Assembly: GCA_964354225.1 (NCBI GenBank)
Contig: CAYGZC010000050.1
Location: forward strand, 1 to 36,141
Direction of reading: 5' to 3'
DNA from: CAYGZC01 sp964354225
GTDB taxonomy: Bacteria > Bacteroidota > Ignavibacteria > UBA10030 > SZUA-254
Length of the DNA: 36,141 nucleotides
The notes under the pieces were generated by a model. That model was not told the DNA's origin. It made no database searches and saw only the letters and a program-made list of their open reading frames with translations. Below are positions 1 to 9,451 of this stretch, one piece after another; position 1 is the stretch's first letter; each line of letters opens with the position of its first letter. The translations under genes and the position numbers were made by a program.

Positions 1-2
1 TG

Positions 3-617
3 TACTTTGGTGTGAATGCAGACGGGAAACTACGAGCTTCCCAATACGATGTTCCACCGTTAGGACCTGCAAATATGTTTGATGTCCGCTTTGCTACCCA
101 AAGGTATGCTGAATTGTTGCCTGAAAAGTTAGAAGTGGTGAAAAATTATCCGATTATGGTTCATGCGAATTCTTATCCGCTTACAATAAGCTGGAAAGTT
201 AAGGCGAATAGTACTCAATTATTCTCTCTCAAGAATAATGCCTCGCCCAATCAACCGCTATCGGGTGAAGGGAAGATCACGATCGATCAGCCGGTTAAGT
301 CTTTAAGTCTGATAGCAGCAAGTCGTGAAATTATTCCCACATCATTCTCATTAGGTGCCAATTATCCAAATCCGTTCAACCCAACTACAAAATTTGTTGT
401 AGCAGTACCGAAAGCTGCTCAGGTTGAAATTGTGGTTTATGATATTCTCGGCAGGAAGGTCAGAACATTATTGAATGAAGAGACCATCGCCGGGTATCAC
501 ACTGTTGAGTGGAATGGTTTGACAGATGATAATATAGCAGCATCAAGTGGTATATACTTCGTGCGGATGATAAGCGAGAAGTTCAATGCCGTGCAGAAGA
601 TTATGATGATGAAGTAA
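3..617 (+). CDS. C-terminal part of a T9SS-sorted secreted protein (5' end outside window)
   Basis: The reading frame is open from base 3 and has no convincing start (the GTG at 12 is internal), so this is the last ~204 codons of a larger gene. The last ~90 residues are a type IX secretion sorting domain: a YPNPFNPTT motif, a VYDILGRKVRTL strand, a WNG turn and a SGIYFVRM strand, ending in K. It closely resembles the tail of the pectate lyase at 727-2271, so the two proteins are probably exported by the same machine. The ~110 residues before the tail are not recognised; the position at the head of the pectin locus suggests a carbohydrate-active enzyme, but that is only context. A strong hairpin 12 bases after the stop ends the gene. 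Confidence 0.8.
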   Translation, partial: YFGVNADGKLRASQYDVPPLGPANMFDVRFATQRYAELLPEKLEVVKNYPIMVHANSYPLTISWKVKANSTQLFSLKNNASPNQPLSGEGKITIDQPVKSLSLIAASREIIPTSFSLGANYPNPFNPTTKFVVAVPKAAQVEIVVYDILGRKVRTLLNEETIAGYHTVEWNGLTDDNIAASSGIYFVRMISEKFNAVQKIMMMK

Positions 618-628
618 AACGTTGGTGT

Positions 629-665
629 CCGTGTTCTTCCTAGTTTCAATGCGGGAAGAACACGG
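629..665 (+). terminator. Hairpin terminator candidate after the first gene
   Basis: A perfect 12-bp inverted repeat (629-640 with 654-665, CCGTGTTCTTCC and its complement) encloses a 13-base loop 12 bases after the stop at 617. It is followed by AT-rich DNA rather than a clean T-run, so termination is likely but not certain. It separates the partial gene from the pectate lyase at 727. Confidence 0.6.
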
Positions 666-726
666 TAGCAATAAATATTTTAAATACTCGTGTGGCGAGA
701 TAAGTATTTATTGAGAACGCTATCTT

Positions 727-2271
727 ATGAATAGGATAATTACAAAAGTTATATTTTTTTTATTAAACATTTATTGTCTTCTGAATGCACAGATTTATGT
801 CTCACCTGATGGAGATGATAATACAAATCCGGGTACATTTGATCAGCCGTTTAAGACAATTACAAAAGCAATCTCAGTTTCAGTGGCAGGCGATACCATA
901 TATGTTCGTGGAGGAACATATACTCTCACAACTACCATACAAATTTCCACTTCAAAAAATGGCACCAGTAGCAGCAAGTTTTATTTGTTTGCTTATACCG
1001 CCGATAGTGTAAGACCGATTCTCGATTTTTCTTCAATGTTAGTTGGCAGCAGCAACAGAGGTATATATTTAAAAGCCAATTACTGGCATATCAAAGGAAT
1101 TGACATCAATGGTGCCGGTGATAATGGAATGCTAATCAGTGGATCCAATAATATTATCGAATTTTGTTCATTTTATAAAAATAGAGATACCGGCTTACAA
1201 CTTGGTGGTGGAGCATCGAATAATCAGATTATTAATTGCGATTCCTACTACAATGCAGATCCCGGTCAGGGAAATGCAGATGGCTTTGCACCGAAACTGG
1301 ATGTCGGCACGGGAAATTATTTCTATGGCTGCAGATCTTGGCAAAACTCGGATGATGGCTGGGATGGTTACATGAGACCGAGACCTCTGAATGTTCCAAC
1401 CACCACTCTGGAAAATTGCTGGTGCTTCATGAATGGATATCTTGAGAATTGGACTGCGAGTGTGGGAAACGGAAATGGATTTAAAATGGGTGGAAGCGAT
1501 AGTGCTAATTTGGCTCATAATTTCATCTTAAAAAATTGCTTAGCATTCGATAATAGGGTTAAGGGATTTGATCAAAATAATAATCGAGGTTCGATGACGC
1601 TATATAATTGCACGGGGTATAGAAATCTCAGTAAGAATTATTCAATATCAGGTGCCATAGATAGTGGGAAGACATTAACTTTGATAAACTGTCTTGCCTT
1701 GGGGGCAGTTGGATCATTGGGCGGTTTTGCTGTGCAGCAAACGAATAGTTGGCTTAGCCCGTTCACTCCACCTACGAATGCGGATTTTATAAGTGTTGAT
1801 ACAACCGGGGTGAGAGGACCAAGAAAAGTCGACGGTAGTTTACCGGATATAACATTTATGCATCTAGTACCGGGTAGTCAATTCGTTGATGCGGGTACAG
1901 ACGTCGGCTTACCCTATAATGGAACAGCGCCCGATATTGGCGCATCTGAAACATCTAGCCAAAATATTGTCCACAATGAAGAACTTGTGCCTGCAGTATT
2001 TAAACTCGGTCAGAACTATCCAAATCCATTTAACCCTTCGACAACTTTCATTATAGAAATTCCACATCTATCTCATGTTGATATTGCTGTGTATAATGTC
2101 CTCGGTAAGAGAGTGCGCACACTTTTGAACGAGGAGAAATCTGCTGGCTATTATAAGGTTGTATGGAATGGATTAACGGACGAGAACAAGGCTGCACCCA
2201 GCGGCATTTACTTTTTACGGATGTTAAGTAGAAAATTTATTGCTGTGCATAAAATGATTATAATGAAGTAA
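727..2271 (+). CDS. Pectate lyase, family PL9, with T9SS sorting domain
   Basis: Predicted secreted pectate lyase that cleaves polygalacturonate by beta-elimination, releasing unsaturated galacturonides for KduI/KduD. It has a signal peptide (residues 1-21), a right-handed beta-helix (~23-405) and a T9SS sorting domain (~420-514, YPNPFNPST at 431). The PL9 calcium site is visible as Asp185 (NADGF), Asp209, Asp210 and Asp213 (NSDDGWD). The 24-residue spacing from Asp185 to Asp209 equals that of the four Asp ligands 209/233/234/237 in Dickeya Pel9A. Lys253 (GNGFKMGG) is the expected Bronsted base. All key residues are present, so it should be active. It is a paralogue of the next gene, which has extra domains. 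The start is the ATG giving a proper signal peptide; its ribosome site is weak. Confidence 0.9.
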   Translation: MNRIITKVIFFLLNIYCLLNAQIYVSPDGDDNTNPGTFDQPFKTITKAISVSVAGDTIYVRGGTYTLTTTIQISTSKNGTSSSKFYLFAYTADSVRPILDFSSMLVGSSNRGIYLKANYWHIKGIDINGAGDNGMLISGSNNIIEFCSFYKNRDTGLQLGGGASNNQIINCDSYYNADPGQGNADGFAPKLDVGTGNYFYGCRSWQNSDDGWDGYMRPRPLNVPTTTLENCWCFMNGYLENWTASVGNGNGFKMGGSDSANLAHNFILKNCLAFDNRVKGFDQNNNRGSMTLYNCTGYRNLSKNYSISGAIDSGKTLTLINCLALGAVGSLGGFAVQQTNSWLSPFTPPTNADFISVDTTGVRGPRKVDGSLPDITFMHLVPGSQFVDAGTDVGLPYNGTAPDIGASETSSQNIVHNEELVPAVFKLGQNYPNPFNPSTTFIIEIPHLSHVDIAVYNVLGKRVRTLLNEEKSAGYYKVVWNGLTDENKAAPSGIYFLRMLSRKFIAVHKMIIMK

Positions 2272-2403
2272 GACAAATCTAGACATGTTCTCTCCCGATT
2301 TTATGAGGAGGGTGCTGGTTTAGATATTTCCTTTAAAAACGTAATATTTATAACTGCGATATAATTTTAAATATTGCTGAATTAATTTGTCTAAGAAAGT
2401 TTG

Positions 2404-4851
2404 ATGAATCGGATTTATATTAAATTCCTTTTTTTGTTTGCGATATTCTCATGTACTATGAGAGCCCAGATTTTTGTAGCACCGGACGGGAGCGATTCCA
2501 ATCCGGGGACATTTGCATTGCCATTGAAAACATTAACAAAGGCAATGTCTCTCGCTGGGCCGGATAGTCTTATTTATCTGCGTGGAGGTATTTATTCGAG
2601 TTCATTGAAGATTACAATAAGTAAAAGTGGAACAGCAGGTCATACCATCAAAGTCTGGGCATATCCGGATGAAACGCCCATATTCGATTTTTCATCGCAG
2701 TTGAGAGGCAACACTTCGAGTTACGATGGATTGAGTATCAGCGGTAGCTATTTGCACTTCAAAGGAATTGAAGTTGAGTGGGCGGGACATAATGGAATTT
2801 ATATCACTGGAAGTCACAACATCATCGAGCGCTGTATTATCCACGACAACATGAATACCGGGTTGCATATGCGGCACGGTGCAAGTTACAATCTTATTTT
2901 GAACTGCGACTCGTATTTTAATTTCGATACACCGGATGGCGGCGATGCCGACGGATTCAGCGCAAAGTGGGAAGTCGGGGTCGGCAATGTCTTCCGGGGA
3001 TGTCGTGCGTACAATAATTCGGATGATGGCTGGGATTTATGGATGGCAGTAAGTCCGGTTGAGATCGATAGTTGCTGGGCATTTCGCAACGGCGTCGATA
3101 TCTGGTTCACCGGAAGCGTAAACGGCAACGGAAATGGATTTAAGCTTGGCGGCAGTAGCGTCGCGACGTACAATCTCGTCAAGCACTGCGTTGCCTTCGA
3201 TAATGCTGGCAACACCGGCAACGGATTCGACGAGAACAACAACCTCGCAGGCCAGACTTTGTACAATTGCACATCGTTTCGGAACAAATCATATAATTAC
3301 CGCTTTGCGAATACCGTTACTCAGGGATCACACATATTCAAGAATTGCATTTCATACGTTGGAACAAATAACATCACCAGCGGCACGCAAGATCATAATA
3401 GCTGGCAGGATTTTACCGTCACTGACGCGGACTTTGTTAGCATGGATACTTCCCAGGCATTGGCACCGAGAAAAGCCGAGGGGAGTTTACCCGATATCAC
3501 CCTCTTCCATTTGGCGAGCGGTAGTTCGATGATCGATGCCGGAATAGATGTGGGACTTCCGTTTCGAGGAGGTGCGCCGGATTTAGGAGCATTTGAATCG
3601 GGAGGATCGATTACTTACTCACTGACCATTAACACTATTAATGGTACAGTAGTAAAAAATCCGAATCAAACTCTTTACGCCAGCGGCTCAACTGTCGAGT
3701 TGACTGCTGTACCCGCAACTGGTTACCATTTCATCGGTTGGAGTGGAGATGCGACCGGCTCATTGAATCCAACATCGGTTTCGATGACCAAGGATTTACA
3801 TATCACAGCATCATTCGGTATCGATATGTTTGAGATTGTGGCAATTGCAGGTGTGAACGGCACAATTTCACCTATAGATACTGTGAGGGTACCTTATAAT
3901 AGCAGCCGGCGTTTTACTTTCATTCCCGAACTTGGTTATTGTGTTGATAGTGTCTTAATTGACGGTTCCATTACACCAGATTCAGTGACTGGATATACCT
4001 TTGTTAATGTGAAAAACAATCATTCAATCCGAGTGGTCTTCAAAGCATGTTCATATACATTTGCATTGAGTGAGGGCTGGAACATGATCTCCATTCCGGG
4101 TAATTTAGGTGATCCTCGTACGTCTATTGTGTTCCCGACAGCTGCCTCACAGGTATTCAGTTATGCAGGAAGCTATGTTTCAACGGAGACTTTGAAGGGT
4201 GGCGTAGGTTATTGGATGAAGGTTGATAGTCAAGAAAACGTTCAATGGAGCGGTTTCCTAAAGATGAATGATACTATTGATGTAGTACAAGGGTGGAATA
4301 TGATCGGTGGAAGTTCTATCACGATACCGGTAACTTCTATTCAATCAATTCCGGAGGGAATTATTCAATCACCTTTTTATGAATACAAGAATGACTATCT
4401 TGTTTCAGATACATTACAATCCACGAAAGGATATTGGGTGAAGGTAGACAATCCGGGAAAACTCATTTTATCGACTGCCCCGGTTGTTCGTCCCAAAACA
4501 AGCCGCATTCAAGTTACTTATAATGCCGAACTTCCACCTCCGCCACCTGGCCGAGATCAAGCAAATAAAGTTCAAGAAGTTCCAAAAGATTTCGATCTCT
4601 TTCAAAATTACCCAAACCCATTTAACTCATCGACACAAATCAAATTCTCTGTCGATAAAACTGACCATGCTACTCTTGAAGTTTTCAATCTTCTTGGTCA
4701 AAGAGTGCTGATACTTTTTGATGATGTTGCAGAAACCGGAAGGTATTACGAGATAAATTTCAACATGGATAATCTTACAAGTGGCATTTATTTTTACAAG
4801 CTCAGATGCGAGAATAAAATCGATATCAAGAAACTAACGCTAATGAAGTAA
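2404..4851 (+). CDS. Multidomain pectate lyase, family PL9, with repeat domains and T9SS sorting tail
   Basis: Second secreted PL9 lyase. I chose ATG 2404 over TTG 2401 because it gives the same MNRI start as the paralogue. Residues 1-22 are a signal peptide and ~23-398 a beta-helix with the full PL9 set: Asp183 (DADGF), Asp207, Asp208, Asp211 (NSDDGWD) and Lys247 (GNGFKLGG). Residues ~400-475 are an InlB-B-type repeat (GYHFIGWSGDATG) and ~476-550 a more divergent copy. Residues ~555-700 hold two copies of a module beginning GWNMI and ending GYW-KVD, seen in FCB extracellular proteins. A PPPPPG linker leads to the sorting domain (YPNPFNSST near 736). The added domains may bind substrate or surface; that is inference. 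Its upstream gap (2272-2400) shows no clear promoter. Confidence 0.9.
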   Translation: MNRIYIKFLFLFAIFSCTMRAQIFVAPDGSDSNPGTFALPLKTLTKAMSLAGPDSLIYLRGGIYSSSLKITISKSGTAGHTIKVWAYPDETPIFDFSSQLRGNTSSYDGLSISGSYLHFKGIEVEWAGHNGIYITGSHNIIERCIIHDNMNTGLHMRHGASYNLILNCDSYFNFDTPDGGDADGFSAKWEVGVGNVFRGCRAYNNSDDGWDLWMAVSPVEIDSCWAFRNGVDIWFTGSVNGNGNGFKLGGSSVATYNLVKHCVAFDNAGNTGNGFDENNNLAGQTLYNCTSFRNKSYNYRFANTVTQGSHIFKNCISYVGTNNITSGTQDHNSWQDFTVTDADFVSMDTSQALAPRKAEGSLPDITLFHLASGSSMIDAGIDVGLPFRGGAPDLGAFESGGSITYSLTINTINGTVVKNPNQTLYASGSTVELTAVPATGYHFIGWSGDATGSLNPTSVSMTKDLHITASFGIDMFEIVAIAGVNGTISPIDTVRVPYNSSRRFTFIPELGYCVDSVLIDGSITPDSVTGYTFVNVKNNHSIRVVFKACSYTFALSEGWNMISIPGNLGDPRTSIVFPTAASQVFSYAGSYVSTETLKGGVGYWMKVDSQENVQWSGFLKMNDTIDVVQGWNMIGGSSITIPVTSIQSIPEGIIQSPFYEYKNDYLVSDTLQSTKGYWVKVDNPGKLILSTAPVVRPKTSRIQVTYNAELPPPPPGRDQANKVQEVPKDFDLFQNYPNPFNSSTQIKFSVDKTDHATLEVFNLLGQRVLILFDDVAETGRYYEINFNMDNLTSGIYFYKLRCENKIDIKKLTLMK

Positions 4852-4941
4852 GGAACGAAATTCAGTGAGGTAGCTGTCTTGACATAAAAGTTACTTCGAG
4901 ATTAGAAAAATATGTTTATTAATTTTTTATCTAATTGATCA

Positions 4942-6654
4942 ATGAGTATTATGAAAATATTAAAGAAGATATCAATTCAAACATTTGTTCTGATTATCTC
5001 AGTATTCATGTTTCCGATAGGTGAATGTGAAACAACGGCTTTTAATTCTAATGGGTTAAAGGAATACTTCAAAAATCTTCCATTTTCAATGCCCGAGCTT
5101 ATTGAACCAAAGTTCCCTGATCATCATGTTAGTATTGTAGAGTACGGAGCTGTTGCTGACGGGATAACGATGAATACTCATGCGATTAGTAACGCGATAA
5201 ATGCTTGTGTAAAATTAGGTGGTGGTACCGTTGTCGTCCCTCGCGGGATGTGGTTAACCGGACCGATAAAGCTTGAGAGCAACATTAATCTGTATCTCGA
5301 ACGAGGTGCATTAGTACAATTCAGCAGCCACTTTGAAGATTTTCCACTGATAGCTGGATTTGATGGGAAGTCAAAAAAATACCAAATTACTCCGCCTATA
5401 TATGCGTTTAGAGCAAACAATATCGCTATCACAGGAGATGGTGTTATCGACGGTGCTGGTGAAGCTTGGAGGCCAGTTAAAAAAGAGAAGATGACTAATA
5501 AGCAATGGCAAGAATTAATTTCTTCCGGTGGATCATTGACTGCAGATGGGAAAATATGGTGGCCATCGAAGGAAGCACGAGACGGAGAAACACAACTTGC
5601 TGAGATTGAAAAATCTAAGAAGAAACCAAGCATGGAGGATTATGCACGTGCTCGAGAATTTCTCCGTCCTAATTTGGTGATGCTTGTTCAGTGCAGAGGG
5701 ATTCTGCTGGATGGTCCAACGTTTCGGAATTCTCCACGATTTCATGTGTATCCTATTCAATCTGAGAATATTATTGTTAGGAACGTTACAATTCAAACAC
5801 AATGGTATGCACAAAACGGAGACGGACTTGATCTCAATGCTTGCAGAAATGTTGTAGTGTATAAAACGGTTGTGGATGCTGGTGATGACGCGATTTGCAT
5901 TAAACCGGGAAAGATTGCCGCAACCCAGCAACCAGGTCCTTCATGTGAGAACATTGTAATTGCAGATTGCATCGTATATCATGGTCATGGAGGATTTGTG
6001 ATCGGAAGCGAAAGCTATGGTGGTGCTCGCAACATCTCTGTCCGCAATTGCATCTTTATCGGTACCGATGTCGGATTGCGTTTTAAATCTGCGCGTGGTC
6101 GTGGAGGATTAATAGATCATATTTTTGTGGATGGTATACAAATGCGGGATATTCAAAAAGAAGCAATTCTTTTTGATATGTATTACGGGGACAAGGACCC
6201 CGAAGAGTTAGTTGCGTCTGGAACTGAATTAAATAAAGAAGAGCCAGTTACCGTTGAAACACCAAGATTCCAAAACTTCTACCTTAGTAACATAGTTTGT
6301 AATGGTGCCAATCGTGCAGTTTTATTAAATGGTCTCCCAGAGATGCCGTTAAAAAATATTCATCTAAAGGATACCTACATCACCTCCAAGAAAGGAATGA
6401 TGTTTACCAATTGTGATAGTATCGAGATAATTAATAGTAACATTGTATCGAAGAATAGTCCAATTATATCATTAAATCAAAGTAGGGATATTAACATAAA
6501 AAAATTCACATATTCACAAGGAGTCGACTTATTTTTGAAAGTTGAAGGTGAAAAAGCGGGAAATATAATGATACAAGACATAGATTTCTCGCATGCGAAG
6601 AAAGACATAGAAATTGGCAATAATGCAAAGGTGAATGCAGTTGTTCGAAAATAA
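4942..6654 (+). CDS. Polygalacturonase / exo-poly-galacturonosidase, GH28
   Basis: Hydrolyses alpha-1,4-galacturonosyl bonds of pectate or oligogalacturonides. An N-terminal signal sequence (~1-29) is followed by a pectin-lyase-fold beta-helix. The GH28 signature residues are present: NGDGLD (Asp294, Asp297), the catalytic GDDAICIK (Asp315, Asp316), GHGG (His347, His349) and R-F-K (Arg380, Lys382). There is no T9SS tail, so unlike the two PL9 lyases it is probably periplasmic and works on imported oligomers. A ~60-residue Lys/Glu-rich insertion (about 175-240) is seen in bacterial exo-acting GH28 enzymes, which fits exo activity. The next gene begins inside its last codons (20-base overlap), suggesting translational coupling. 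An ATG three codons downstream (4951) is an alternative start. Confidence 0.9.
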   Translation: MSIMKILKKISIQTFVLIISVFMFPIGECETTAFNSNGLKEYFKNLPFSMPELIEPKFPDHHVSIVEYGAVADGITMNTHAISNAINACVKLGGGTVVVPRGMWLTGPIKLESNINLYLERGALVQFSSHFEDFPLIAGFDGKSKKYQITPPIYAFRANNIAITGDGVIDGAGEAWRPVKKEKMTNKQWQELISSGGSLTADGKIWWPSKEARDGETQLAEIEKSKKKPSMEDYARAREFLRPNLVMLVQCRGILLDGPTFRNSPRFHVYPIQSENIIVRNVTIQTQWYAQNGDGLDLNACRNVVVYKTVVDAGDDAICIKPGKIAATQQPGPSCENIVIADCIVYHGHGGFVIGSESYGGARNISVRNCIFIGTDVGLRFKSARGRGGLIDHIFVDGIQMRDIQKEAILFDMYYGDKDPEELVASGTELNKEEPVTVETPRFQNFYLSNIVCNGANRAVLLNGLPEMPLKNIHLKDTYITSKKGMMFTNCDSIEIINSNIVSKNSPIISLNQSRDINIKKFTYSQGVDLFLKVEGEKAGNIMIQDIDFSHAKKDIEIGNNAKVNAVVRK

Positions 6655-7948
6655 ATATAGGAATAAGGGAGTATCCTATTACTCAAAATTTATGCTTCTC
6701 GTCTTTGGATGGTTATTACTATCCATTGACAGTTCCTATGCAATTGAAAGAGCAAATATTATCGTTTCCAAGGATGGGAGCGGACATTTCACTACTATTA
6801 AAGCTGCTCTTGATTCAATTCCGGTAAATAGAACTCGAGATTGGGTTATTCTTTTGAAAAATGGCACATATAATGAGAAAGTATTTATTACGAAAAGTCA
6901 TATTATTATTGTTGGCGAAAATTGGGACAGTACCCAAATTATATACCCCGAGCTTCGAGAAGAGTGGAATCTGAATCATAACGGGAGCGATTGGGGTGCG
7001 GGTGTAGTGAATATAGATTCAAGCGTTTCAGATATTACACTCGCGAATATTTCGGTATACAATAACCACGGTTCTCTTTACGGGACATTTAAAAAGCATC
7101 AATTTGCTGTTCGGGGAACGGGCACGCGAATCATGCTTCTCCATTGCAAAATAATTTCTGATGGTGGAGATGCTCTTAGCTTGTGGAATCGAGATAATGG
7201 AATGTACTATCATGCAGATTGTTATTTTGAGGGATGGGTTGATTATGTCTGTCCGCGTGGATGGTGTTATATTACGAATTCAAAATTTTTTGGACATAAC
7301 ACTCCAAGTGCCAGTATTTGGCATGATGGAAGTAAAGATAAGAACCAAAAATTTGTTATCACCAACTCATACTTTGATGGTGTACCGGGGTTTCCGTTGG
7401 GAAGAAATCATCTTGACGCACAAATATATCTTATTAACTGCCGGTTTTCTAAAAATATGGCTGATCGTCCATTTTATCGCCCGCCGTCGAGTCCGAGGGA
7501 ATGGCAATGGGGTGATCGACATTATTTTTATAATTGTCATCGTGACAGCGCAGATTATTTATGGTTCAAAGACAATCTGAACACTTCTGAAGGATCACCT
7601 ACACCCAAGCAGATAACGGCGCTATGGACGTTCGATGGAAAATGGGATCCTGAAAAGGATATGATGTCCATTCTACCATTTGCGTTTTTGCCGATACCTG
7701 AAGATAATACTCAAGAGATTAATGATGCCGGAATTATACTTACATGGGTCGCTGGAAGAAATGCTGAATGGCACAATATATACTTCGGAACAACAAACCC
7801 TCCGACATTTATAAGAAATCAAAAAGAGTTAAACTATAATACAGGAAAGCTTGAATTTAATAAAGTATATTATTGGCATATCGATGAAGTCACCGAGCAA
7901 GGTATCATTACGGGAACGAATTGGAATTTTACAACAAGAAAAAAGTAA
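6635..7948 (+). CDS. Pectin methylesterase (pectinesterase), CE8
   Basis: Removes methyl esters from homogalacturonan so that PL9 and GH28 enzymes can act. After a hydrophobic export segment (~20-36) comes the CE8 beta-helix: KDGSGHFTTIKAALDSIP, GTYNEKV, then Gln156 (QFAVRGTG), Asp179 (GGDAL), Asp203 (VDYVCPRG) and Arg257 (LGRNHL). Against the plant enzyme these match Gln113, Asp136, Asp157 and Arg225; the second oxyanion Gln (Gln135) is Gly178 here. The C-terminal ~85 residues look like a fibronectin-III-type module (YYWHIDEV, NWNFTT). ATG 6635 overlaps the GH28 stop and has AAAGGTGA next to it; ATG 6692 is an alternative that starts at the hydrophobic segment. No sorting tail, so periplasmic is likely. 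Confidence 0.87.
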   Translation: MQLFENKYRNKGVSYYSKFMLLVFGWLLLSIDSSYAIERANIIVSKDGSGHFTTIKAALDSIPVNRTRDWVILLKNGTYNEKVFITKSHIIIVGENWDSTQIIYPELREEWNLNHNGSDWGAGVVNIDSSVSDITLANISVYNNHGSLYGTFKKHQFAVRGTGTRIMLLHCKIISDGGDALSLWNRDNGMYYHADCYFEGWVDYVCPRGWCYITNSKFFGHNTPSASIWHDGSKDKNQKFVITNSYFDGVPGFPLGRNHLDAQIYLINCRFSKNMADRPFYRPPSSPREWQWGDRHYFYNCHRDSADYLWFKDNLNTSEGSPTPKQITALWTFDGKWDPEKDMMSILPFAFLPIPEDNTQEINDAGIILTWVAGRNAEWHNIYFGTTNPPTFIRNQKELNYNTGKLEFNKVYYWHIDEVTEQGIITGTNWNFTTRKK

Positions 7949-7960
7949 ATATTAGAACCA

Positions 7961-9400
7961 ATGAACAACTCAATTATGCGCACACAATTTATACATGATA
8001 ATTTTCTACTTAAGATCAAACAAGCAGAAGAACTTTATCACTCATTTGCTAAATCATTACCCGTCATCGATTATCATTGCCATCTGTCGCCGAAAGAAAT
8101 AGCTGAGAACAGAAACTTCGAAAACTTGACGCAGATATGGCTTGCAGGCGATCATTACAAATGGCGTGCGATGCGAACATGCGGTGTGGATGAACGATTC
8201 ATCACAGGTAATGCCTCCGATTGGGAGAAGTTCGAGAAATGGTCGGAGACAGTTCCCAAAACACTTCGGAACCCTTTGTATCACTGGACGCATCTCGAAT
8301 TAAGACGGCCATTTGGTATTGTCGACCGTTTGTTAAATCCGCATACAGCTAAGAGCATCTGGGAAGAATGTAATGCCAAACTCTCAACCGCGGAGTATTC
8401 CACTCAGGGAATATTAAAACAAATGAACGTAGAAATCGTTTGTACAACTGATGATCCGGTCGATACACTTGAATATCATCGAAAGATAACCAACGATTCA
8501 AAACTCAAGACGAAGGTTTACCCGGCATTTCGGCCTGATAAGGCAATGGCAGTTGATAATCCATCAGCATTTGCAGATTATGTTGAGACACTTGCAACAG
8601 TATCGTCGATTGAAGTGAAGTCGTACGTCACATTTTTAACAGCATTACGAAAGCGTCACGATTATTTCCACCAAATGGGTTCACGCATTTCAGATCATGG
8701 AATTGAGACCATGTATAGTGAAGATTATACTGAGCCGGAAATACGAACGATATTTTCAAAAGCGATTTGTGGAAATAAGCTCAACAATGAAGAAATATTT
8801 AAATTTAAGTCGGCGATGTTATATGAATTTGCCGTTATGGATTGGGAGAAAGGATGGGTACAACAATATCATCTTGGCGCTATGAGGAACAACAATACGC
8901 GTATGATGAGAATCCTTGGCCCTGATACAGGATATGATTCCATTGGTGATTTTGAAATAGCAAAACCTTTAGCAAAGTTTCTTAATAGACTTGATAACGA
9001 AAATAAGTTAACCAAAACAATACTCTATAATTTGAATCCACGGGACAACGAATTGCTGGCAACAATGATCGGAAACTTTCAAGATGGATCAACCCCCGGA
9101 AAAATACAATATGGTGCTGCATGGTGGTTCCTGGATCAGATCGACGGCATGACTAAACAGATCGAGGCATTATCAAACATGGGACTGCTGAGTCAATTCA
9201 TTGGTATGTTGACTGATTCTCGAAGTTTTCTATCATATCCGAGGCATGAATACTTTCGACGACTCCTATGTAATATCTTGGGTAATGAAATGATGTGTGG
9301 GTTAATACCTAACGAAATAGAGCTTGTTAGTAAAATGGTTCAAGATATCTGTTATTTCAATGCAAAAAAGTATTTCCCTTTCCCCGAGATAAAACGGTGA
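7961..9400 (+). CDS. uxaC: Glucuronate/galacturonate isomerase UxaC
   Basis: Converts D-galacturonate to D-tagaturonate and D-glucuronate to D-fructuronate in the cytoplasm, the first step after import. It is an amidohydrolase-fold enzyme of the usual length (~470). Visible family landmarks are DYHCHLSPKEIAEN near residue 37 (the His-x-His metal pair), IWLAGDHYKWRAMRTCGV, CTTDDPVDTLEYH and the C-terminal LTDSRSFLSYPRHEYFRR. The E. coli protein aligns from about Met6 (ATG 7976), so that is an equally good start. It lies 12 bases after the pectinesterase stop and 51 before uxaE, in line with one transcript. The next gene is uxaE rather than uxaB, which fixes the route through fructuronate. Confidence 0.95.
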   Translation: MNNSIMRTQFIHDNFLLKIKQAEELYHSFAKSLPVIDYHCHLSPKEIAENRNFENLTQIWLAGDHYKWRAMRTCGVDERFITGNASDWEKFEKWSETVPKTLRNPLYHWTHLELRRPFGIVDRLLNPHTAKSIWEECNAKLSTAEYSTQGILKQMNVEIVCTTDDPVDTLEYHRKITNDSKLKTKVYPAFRPDKAMAVDNPSAFADYVETLATVSSIEVKSYVTFLTALRKRHDYFHQMGSRISDHGIETMYSEDYTEPEIRTIFSKAICGNKLNNEEIFKFKSAMLYEFAVMDWEKGWVQQYHLGAMRNNNTRMMRILGPDTGYDSIGDFEIAKPLAKFLNRLDNENKLTKTILYNLNPRDNELLATMIGNFQDGSTPGKIQYGAAWWFLDQIDGMTKQIEALSNMGLLSQFIGMLTDSRSFLSYPRHEYFRRLLCNILGNEMMCGLIPNEIELVSKMVQDICYFNAKKYFPFPEIKR

Positions 9401-9451
9401 TAGATGAAAAAAATATTTAATTCAAGGAAGGTTTAATAATTGGGATAAAAC

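Noticed and set aside
2285..2325. Possible terminator after the first PL9 gene
   Set aside because: The C-rich and G-rich stretches do not pair into a stable stem.
4879..4925. TTGACA at 4884 as a GH28 promoter
   Set aside because: No acceptable -10 box at 16-18 bases spacing.
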